Shown here piece after piece: positions 6,423-10,790 of a stretch of 10,790 bases of DNA. A program made the translations under genes and the position numbers. The notes under the pieces were generated by a model. That model had not been told where the DNA came from. It saw only the letters and a program-made list of their open reading frames with translations, and searched no databases. The DNA lies in contig JAZUIB010000051.1 in the NCBI GenBank assembly GCA_045642025.1, forward strand, positions 1 through 10,790, read 5' to 3'. The first letter of the stretch is position 1. Every line of letters starts with the position of its first letter. The DNA is from Equadaptatus sp045642025. Its GTDB lineage: Bacteria > Synergistota > Synergistia > Synergistales > Synergistaceae.

Positions 6423-7272
6423 TATCGGCATAAGAGGCGGCATACGGTCCCGCTTGAATACAGGAACCGCCGACACCCAGAAACTTAACTGGTGGGGAAG
6501 ACGCTGGATAGAAATACTCAGCAACAACATAGAACATGCCCGCTATACACGCGGCAAAAGCTGCGCAAAACGCGGGCAGGTAATAAGCCTGGAAATTGAA
6601 CCCGGACTCGTATCTGCAATCGTGCAGGGCGACCGTCCGGAGCCCTATATTGTCCGTTTCGGCTTTAACGTGCTCACAACAGAAGCCAAGGCAAAAATTC
6701 TCAGCAAATGCCGCAAACACGCTATATTTGCCGCGGAACTTTTTGCCGGACGCCTCGCGCACGAAACAGAAGAAGTTTTTCTTGAAACAGGAATAAGACT
6801 ATTCCCGAACATACAGCGGCTCAACACATTCAAATGCACCTGTCCGTCACAAGATTCACTGTGCGAACACACCATAGCCGTATATATGCTGCTCGGAGAG
6901 GCATTCAGCAACGACCCGTTTCTGCTGCTCAAACTTTACGGGCTGGACAAACTCAGCATCATCAAAAAACTCTCCGGTGAAGCCAAAACTGAAATAAACA
7001 CTGACAGCTCTGACAAAATTGTACTTGACCTAAAACAAGACACAGACGACCTTGAAAACTGGTTCGGCAAAAAAACATTCAAAATACCTGACGTAAAAGA
7101 AACCAAAAAACCCGAAGCCTACAGCGTAATGCACGAATTTCCCTTCTGGCGCGGGGTTAACCCATTCCTTGACACCGTCAAAGAATACTACGACAGAGCA
7201 GCCAACTTCTCTTACGAACTGCTCACAGGCGAAAAACGCCTCACCGTCGGACGGCCCAAAAAATACATATAG
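6415..7272 (+). CDS. SWIM zinc-finger protein, partner of the SNF2 helicase
   Basis: The product has 285 residues. The zinc-chelating SWIM motif CxCx6CxH is explicit: Cys141, Cys143, Cys150 and His152 (FKCTCP...LCEHTIAVYMLL). The N-terminal ~135 residues have the usual features of bacterial SWIM partners: TWW-like LNWWGRRWIEIL, YTRGKSCAKRGQVISLEI and VQGDRPEPYIVRFGF. The C-terminus has a short acidic linker (about 190-225) and a conserved-looking FPFWRG block (about 242-247) before a helical tail. SWIM domains bind DNA or protein. In bacteria they are often fused to or encoded beside SNF2 ATPases, so this protein probably targets or modulates the upstream motor. No catalytic motif is seen. 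Alternatives are few given both motif and context. Like the helicase gene, its coding strand favours A and C over T and G. Confidence 0.92.
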   Translation: MTNIGIRGGIRSRLNTGTADTQKLNWWGRRWIEILSNNIEHARYTRGKSCAKRGQVISLEIEPGLVSAIVQGDRPEPYIVRFGFNVLTTEAKAKILSKCRKHAIFAAELFAGRLAHETEEVFLETGIRLFPNIQRLNTFKCTCPSQDSLCEHTIAVYMLLGEAFSNDPFLLLKLYGLDKLSIIKKLSGEAKTEINTDSSDKIVLDLKQDTDDLENWFGKKTFKIPDVKETKKPEAYSVMHEFPFWRGVNPFLDTVKEYYDRAANFSYELLTGEKRLTVGRPKKYI

Positions 7273-7370
7273 ACTAAAAACTAAACATAGAAATCACCGG
7301 CACCCGCTTAACTTGTATTTCACAAGACACTCGTGCCTTGCCTGCAGGCTGCAGATTCTTTACAAAAAAC

Positions 7371-7412
7371 AGCGGGGGAACTGCCCGTCTTTTATTGGGC
7401 AATTCCCCCGCT
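7371..7412 (-). terminator. Terminator of the adhesin gene, possibly shared with the SNF2-SWIM operon
   Basis: Positions 7371-7386 and 7397-7412 form a 16-bp stem (AGCGGGGGAA...TTCCCCCGCT) with a single mismatch, around a 10-nt loop. In the minus-strand transcript that mismatch becomes a G-U pair, and the hairpin is followed by GTTTTTTG, a proper U-tract. On the plus strand the tail is weaker, but the hairpin is the only candidate for the operon ending at 7272. The intervening 7273-7370 holds nothing else that I can support. Confidence 0.85.
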
Positions 7413-7422
7413 TATTCCCTGC

Positions 7423-9942
7423 TTACTTCTTAATCATACTGTTAACAATCTCTTCCAGTGCCTTAATTCTCTCTTCCTGTTTTGCAACAGTGTTCTCAAG
7501 CGCGCTGTTTTTGTCATTCAGATACTTCACCTGTTTCTGAAGCTCCGCGCGTGTCTTTGCCGTTTCGCCTTTGCCGAATTTAAGGCTTATGCCGGCGTGG
7601 TACGCGTTCTGATCGTTGCCGACGCTTGATGATGCGCTCAGCATAAGGTTCGGTGACGGTTTGTACGCTACACCTATTGCTCCCGCGCTTTCGCCTCTGT
7701 ATCCGCCGTATGCAACCGCTCCGACAAATTTGTCGCCTTCTTCGCCGCTCGGCTCAACATAGTGCAGCCCTGCCAATGCCGCTGAAATCGCGCCGACTTC
7801 GCGGATTTCCTGCGAGTTCGCGTTGATTTCGCTCTGCAAATGTCTTTCAACAGCCTGCGCTCTTGTCTGTTCAGCATACAGCTGTCCCGTTGTCGCCGCA
7901 TAGGTTCCGCCTTCGGCAAGTTCAGCCGCTTTCACATTGCTGATTGTCGTTCCGTTGCTGCCCAAAAGTTCAATTTTCGACTTGTCCGCATTATAGTGTA
8001 CGGCATTTGCGTCTTCTCCGCCGCCGCCGCTCGGAAGATTGCTGATTATGTCAAATATCTGTCCGCCGTTGACCGCGTCTGTTGAGCCGCTTTCTATCGC
8101 GCCGTTGGCAACGTTGACTATCTGTTTCAGATGTCCTTCGTCTCCAACTGATACTACACCTTCGGCTGCGCTTCCGCCCGTGAAATTGTAGGTTTTCGTT
8201 CCGATTGTCGCGCTTGATATATTTGCCGCGTCTTTTGTTACAGCGTTGTTGCCGAGCGCGACTGAATTTGCGTGTGTCGCCTGCGCGCCGCTGCCGAACG
8301 CGATTGTTCCGGCGTAGTCGGCTGCCTGACCTTCAACACCCGCAACCGCGCCTTCACCGAACGCGAACGAATAGTTGCCGTATGCATTGCTCCCGTAGCC
8401 TCCTGCAAAGGAAGCCAATCCGCCGGCGGTCGTGAGGGCACCCAACGCTACCGAACTCACAGCGCTTGCGTTTGTGCCGAAACCCATCGCTACGGAACTA
8501 TTACCGTATGCTTGAGCACCCTGCCCCATTGCTACGGAAGCAACACCCATAGCTTTTGCACCGCTGCCCATCGCAAAAGCATAGCCGCCGGCGGTTGTGT
8601 TGCTGCCCATTGCAACAGAATAGTTGCCATTGGATTTCGTTTTGAAACCCATCGCGACTGAATAGTCTCCGATGGCGTTCGTGTAGAAACCCATTGATAT
8701 CGCGTTTTTGCCTTTGTCCAAATCAGAGGCATCACCCGCCACCGCGCCGATACCAAACGCAAACGAACTTCTGCCGTACGCCTCGCCGCCGGCATCGCTT
8801 GTGCTTCCGCCGCCGGCAAAGGAAGCATCTCCAACCGCCTTAGAAGCATAACCCATTGATACGGAAAGAGTACCGCTTGCGGCCGTATGGTCTCCCATAG
8901 TCACGGAAACAGCTCCGGTGGCGCACGTGTAGTAACCCGTAGCCAAAGCAATGGGTCCGCTGGCAGTTGCCCCATCACCCATCGCTACGGATTTAATTGC
9001 GCTTGCAGTTGTCCATTCACCCATCGCTGTGGAAGCTTCTCCGCTCGCGGTCGTATGAAAGCCCATCGCTGTGGAATAATCTCCGCTGGCGTTCGTATAG
9101 TAGCCCATCGCTGTAGAATAATCTCCGTTAGAATTCGTATAGTAGCCCATCGCTGTGGAATAATCTCCGCTGGCATTGTTATTTCCGATTGCTACAGCGC
9201 CAATGCCGCTCGCATTTGCGCCCATTCCGAGCGCAAGCGCGTTTTCTGCAGTTGCCCTTGCATCGTTGCCAAATACTGCCGAGTTTTTGCCTGATGCAAG
9301 CGTGCCTTTAGACAACGAAGTACCTATAGCTATTGCGTTTTCTCCGCTTGCGGTTGCACCGGCAAGCGCAGGAGCATACGGCTTCGACCACCACTCAAGT
9401 ATATCATCCTCACTAATACCACCAACACTTGACATAGCTGCAACAATTTCTTCAGCAGGTTTGTTTTTCCATTCGTTTACATCCAAAGCCCAGCTTGGGT
9501 CAAACATCCAAGAGATACTACTCCACTCCGTTGAGTAACTGCCGGGATCATTTATAACTTTCTTTATAAACTCGCAATAATATGATTTTGATACAGAACC
9601 TAACGCGATAGTGTTGTTTCCGCCGTAAACAGGCGTACCGCTGCTGTCGTCCATAGTACCCGCGACTGCGCCGTCGCCGAATGCAAAGGAATTTGCACCG
9701 TATGCTGCGCTGTTGCTGCCACCTGCAAAGGAACTTTTGCCGTTTGCAGTCGTATTAAAGCCCATCGCCGTGGAAGCATATCCGCTAGCGGTGTTGCCGC
9801 TGCCATTGTCAACGTAAATACCGCTACCGTCTGTACTATTCGTAGATTTCCAAGTCGATTCTACCGCCATTGCCGGTGATACCGCCGTGAAGATAAACGA
9901 CAGGAGCATAAGGATTGCTGCCAATTTCTTGAAACCTCTCAT
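7423..9942 (-). CDS. YadA-like trimeric autotransporter adhesin with post-barrel coiled coil
   Basis: The product has 839 residues. The signal peptide is residues 1-26 (RGFKK, then a hydrophobic core, AMA cut). The passenger head (about 50-600) is built of ~14-residue YadA head repeats of the form SxAMGxxTxASGxx. A non-repeat segment interrupts it at about 117-196 (Trp-rich, with one Cys). Neck motifs follow: STDAVNGGQIF (620-630), then a YNADKSKIELLG...GTTISNVKA block and TYAATTGQLY (680-689). A short stalk helix leads into the YadA anchor (about 712-790, IREVGAISAALAGLH onward), whose four strands assemble as a trimeric 12-strand barrel in the outer membrane. The chain then continues as a coiled coil (about 795-838), which in a trimer would lie in the periplasm. 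The start at 9940-9942 has AAGGGAGG seven bases upstream. Two extracellular cysteines (123, 340) are unusual. The likely role is surface adhesion; the ligand is unknown. Confidence 0.95.
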   Translation of the reverse strand: MRGFKKLAAILMLLSFIFTAVSPAMAVESTWKSTNSTDGSGIYVDNGSGNTASGYASTAMGFNTTANGKSSFAGGSNSAAYGANSFAFGDGAVAGTMDDSSGTPVYGGNNTIALGSVSKSYYCEFIKKVINDPGSYSTEWSSISWMFDPSWALDVNEWKNKPAEEIVAAMSSVGGISEDDILEWWSKPYAPALAGATASGENAIAIGTSLSKGTLASGKNSAVFGNDARATAENALALGMGANASGIGAVAIGNNNASGDYSTAMGYYTNSNGDYSTAMGYYTNASGDYSTAMGFHTTASGEASTAMGEWTTASAIKSVAMGDGATASGPIALATGYYTCATGAVSVTMGDHTAASGTLSVSMGYASKAVGDASFAGGGSTSDAGGEAYGRSSFAFGIGAVAGDASDLDKGKNAISMGFYTNAIGDYSVAMGFKTKSNGNYSVAMGSNTTAGGYAFAMGSGAKAMGVASVAMGQGAQAYGNSSVAMGFGTNASAVSSVALGALTTAGGLASFAGGYGSNAYGNYSFAFGEGAVAGVEGQAADYAGTIAFGSGAQATHANSVALGNNAVTKDAANISSATIGTKTYNFTGGSAAEGVVSVGDEGHLKQIVNVANGAIESGSTDAVNGGQIFDIISNLPSGGGGEDANAVHYNADKSKIELLGSNGTTISNVKAAELAEGGTYAATTGQLYAEQTRAQAVERHLQSEINANSQEIREVGAISAALAGLHYVEPSGEEGDKFVGAVAYGGYRGESAGAIGVAYKPSPNLMLSASSSVGNDQNAYHAGISLKFGKGETAKTRAELQKQVKYLNDKNSALENTVAKQEERIKALEEIVNSMIKK
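8978..9187 (-). repeat. Five near-identical 42-bp coding repeats in the adhesin head
   Basis: Units of exactly 42 bp start at 8978, 9020, 9062, 9104 and 9146, each opening (plus strand) with CCCATCGCT. Each encodes 14 residues (for example GDYSTAMGYYTNAS). The units at 9062, 9104 and 9146 are nearly identical at DNA level over most of their length, which suggests recent duplication and possible copy-number change by slippage or recombination without breaking the frame. Confidence 0.85.
9355..9594 (-). other. Non-repeat insert in the adhesin head (coding, in frame)
   Basis: About 80 residues (117-196) separate NTIALGS from TASGENAIAIG, both ordinary head-repeat pieces. The segment includes KSYYCEFIKKVINDPGS, a stretch with WSSISWMFDPSWALDVNEWKN, AEEIVAAMSSVGG and DDILEWWSKPY. 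It is rich in Trp and aromatic residues, predicted helical in parts and unlike the beta-roll repeats. I do not recognise it as a named head insertion. Confidence 0.6.
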
Positions 9943-10042
9943 TATGTTTCCTCCCTTGTTTTGAAATTTGCCAAAACTTTGGAATATTTAATATTGAATT
10001 TCGTTTTACAATTCACTCTATTATTCTGCTATTCTTTTCCCC

Positions 10043-10272
10043 GTCATTCTGCGGACGGCGCAAGCCGTAGCGCAGAATCCAGTATCTTTTTCTTCTAAAA
10101 CCTGACAGGCTTCGCCTGTAAAGCCGCTGAGTCCTGCATCTTCGCTTCGCTCGTGCTGGGAGACAAAGGGAAAAGAAACGTGCAAGGAGACGATTTTTTT
10201 CTCTGTTATTCCGCACACCCACCAGTCATTCCGCACTTGATGCGTAATCCAGTGTCTTTGCCCCGCAGGGGC
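10043..10272. repeat. Cluster of intergenic palindromic repeats
   Basis: Two diverged copies share GTCATTCyGC...AATCCAGTrTCTTT ends. Copy A is 10043-10089, with arms ATTCTGCG (10046-10053) and CGCAGAAT (10071-10078) around an inner ACGGC-GCAA-GCCGT hairpin. Copy B is 10225-10259, with arms 10228-10235 and 10241-10248, one mismatch. A partial third end is at 10205-10216. Separate hairpins are ACAGGC-TTC-GCCTGT (10105-10119) and GCCCC-GCA-GGGGC (10260-10272). This resembles REP-like dispersed repeats of the ATTCyGC...AATCCAG type found between genes in many bacteria. Confidence 0.7.
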
Positions 10273-10311
10273 TATAGAAAAACTAATGACCACAAAAATC
10301 AATGACAATAT

Positions 10312-10340
10312 AGTATAATTACCCAAAAAACTACTGCCAA
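10312..10340 (-). promoter_or_regulatory. Sigma70-like promoter directed at the adhesin gene
   Basis: On the minus strand TTGGCA (10335-10340), a 17-bp spacer and TATACT (10312-10317) give the best promoter upstream of the adhesin. Transcription from about 10305 would pass the repeat cluster and reach the adhesin start at 9942, giving a leader of about 365 nt. I see no equally good promoter in 9943-10042, though a weaker AT-rich one (TTGTAA near 10003-10008) cannot be excluded. Confidence 0.5.
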
Positions 10341-10790
10341 AGCACAGTTTACGGGTATGTTTTACCGCTCAACTTTGACTGAATATTCTCCGCCGTTCTG
10401 CATATATTACAGCGGCATTGCCTTTGTTTGTAACTCTAATATATACTACTCCATTATTATCTTTTATTCAATAGCATTCTGCTGTTTCAGCAGACTGCTA
10501 AATACAAAAATAGAGAGTTAAAATTCTCTAAAGTCCCCGCCGGAAGAATTTTTGCGAAACTTTTGTTTATTTTTTCGTTGAAATCTTTTTTGCAATTTTT
10601 TGCCCCATATCTGCATTTATACCGCTTTCAGCACCCCGTATTTGAAAGTACCCCCCGATTTTCGCATTTGTTTTTCATTTATTTTTCATTTCATTTGCAA
10701 TTTTTGACTTTGTGAATTTTTCACAATGCGGCATAAAGGCAGTATGCAGCTGACTTTATCCGCTGTTGTCTTTTTTTCGTCTTACCCGCT
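10341..10790. other. Gene-less T-rich stretch at the right edge
   Basis: No coding region is supported here. The plus strand is T-rich, with several T6-T8 runs and CATTT-type direct repeats near 10660-10700. It holds a strong hairpin (10472-10500), a short dyad TAGAGA/TCTCTA (about 10510-10530) and a perfect dyad with 7-bp arms (10710-10726). Short frames exist on both strands but lack ribosome binding sites, length or recognisable content. Near the edge, minus-strand frames end within 10 or 22 codons, so the tail of a leftward gene lying mostly outside is possible but unproven. Confidence 0.6.
10472..10500. repeat. Strong hairpin; its right arm recurs at 1666-1680
   Basis: TAGCATTCTGCTG (10472-10484) pairs with CAGCAGACTGCTA (10488-10500) at 12 of 13 positions around a TTT loop. 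The 15-mer TCAGCAGACTGCTAA (10487-10501) occurs again exactly at 1666-1680, upstream of lemA, without the left arm. No clear U-tract follows on either strand, so a terminator role is doubtful. Confidence 0.6.

Noticed and set aside
3378..7272. DISARM or another named SNF2-containing defence system
   Set aside because: No methyltransferase, phospholipase-D-type protein, DUF1998 protein or nuclease is next to the helicase. The Res-like relic is 3 kb away, beyond unrelated genes.
8978..9187. Regular 42-bp spacing suggestive of a CRISPR array
   Set aside because: The whole unit repeats with no unique spacers, and it encodes in-frame YadA head repeats.
10021..10326. Minus-strand frames of 101 and 69 codons upstream of the adhesin
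   Set aside because: They translate the palindromic repeats (QRHWITHQVRND-type peptides), use a TTG start inside the promoter spacer in the longer case, and have no ribosome binding site.
10357..10521. Plus-strand 54-codon frame beginning MFYRSTLTEY
   Set aside because: There is no ribosome binding site, the composition is low-complexity with many Tyr, Ile, Phe and Cys, and the hairpin at 10472-10500 explains part of it. It is more likely chance.
10744..10790. Plus-strand start MQLTLSAVVFF running off the right edge
   Set aside because: It has only 15 codons, a marginal AAAGG site and no promoter in good register. It cannot be judged from this window.

Overview
The window comes from a diderm (outer-membrane) bacterium of moderate GC content. 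The clearest sign is a YadA-type trimeric autotransporter with a signal peptide and an outer-membrane anchor. Its coiled-coil tail after the barrel and the style of its intergenic palindromes would fit Negativicutes, Synergistota or Fusobacteria, but nothing here fixes the taxon. No rRNA, tRNA, CRISPR array or intact mobile element is visible.

Layout, left to right. (i) 2-232 (+) is the 3' end of an unrecognised gene. It converges on a short minus-strand ORF (267-572) that looks like a relic of a type III restriction Res subunit. A 21-bp perfect hairpin carries both stop codons. (ii) A minus-strand lemA to DUF486 (DMT-like membrane protein) operon occupies 670-1581, with an extended -10 promoter and a strong terminator. 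(iii) argH (argininosuccinate lyase, 1781-3205, minus) is complete. (iv) A 172-bp divergent intergenic region holds two opposed promoters and several dyads. (v) A two-gene plus-strand operon, 3378-7272, encodes a large SNF2-family helicase/translocase and a SWIM zinc-finger protein whose reading frames overlap by 8 nt. (vi) A hairpin at 7371-7412 separates this operon from the convergent yadA-like gene (7423-9942, minus). (vii) The last 850 bp have no supported gene. They hold a palindromic repeat cluster, a good minus-strand sigma70-type promoter placed to give the adhesin a leader of about 365 nt, a strong hairpin and T-rich sequence.

How the genes work together: the only strong functional unit is the SNF2-SWIM pair, a known bacterial association whose cellular role is not settled. 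The SWIM protein probably supplies nucleic-acid or protein binding to the motor. ArgH acts in arginine biosynthesis without other arg genes beside it. The adhesin is a stand-alone surface protein with a modular, recombination-prone head. Nothing here is clearly a new system. The items most worth a second look are the SNF2-SWIM pair, the adhesin's inserted head segment and post-barrel coiled coil, and the repeat-rich leader upstream of it.
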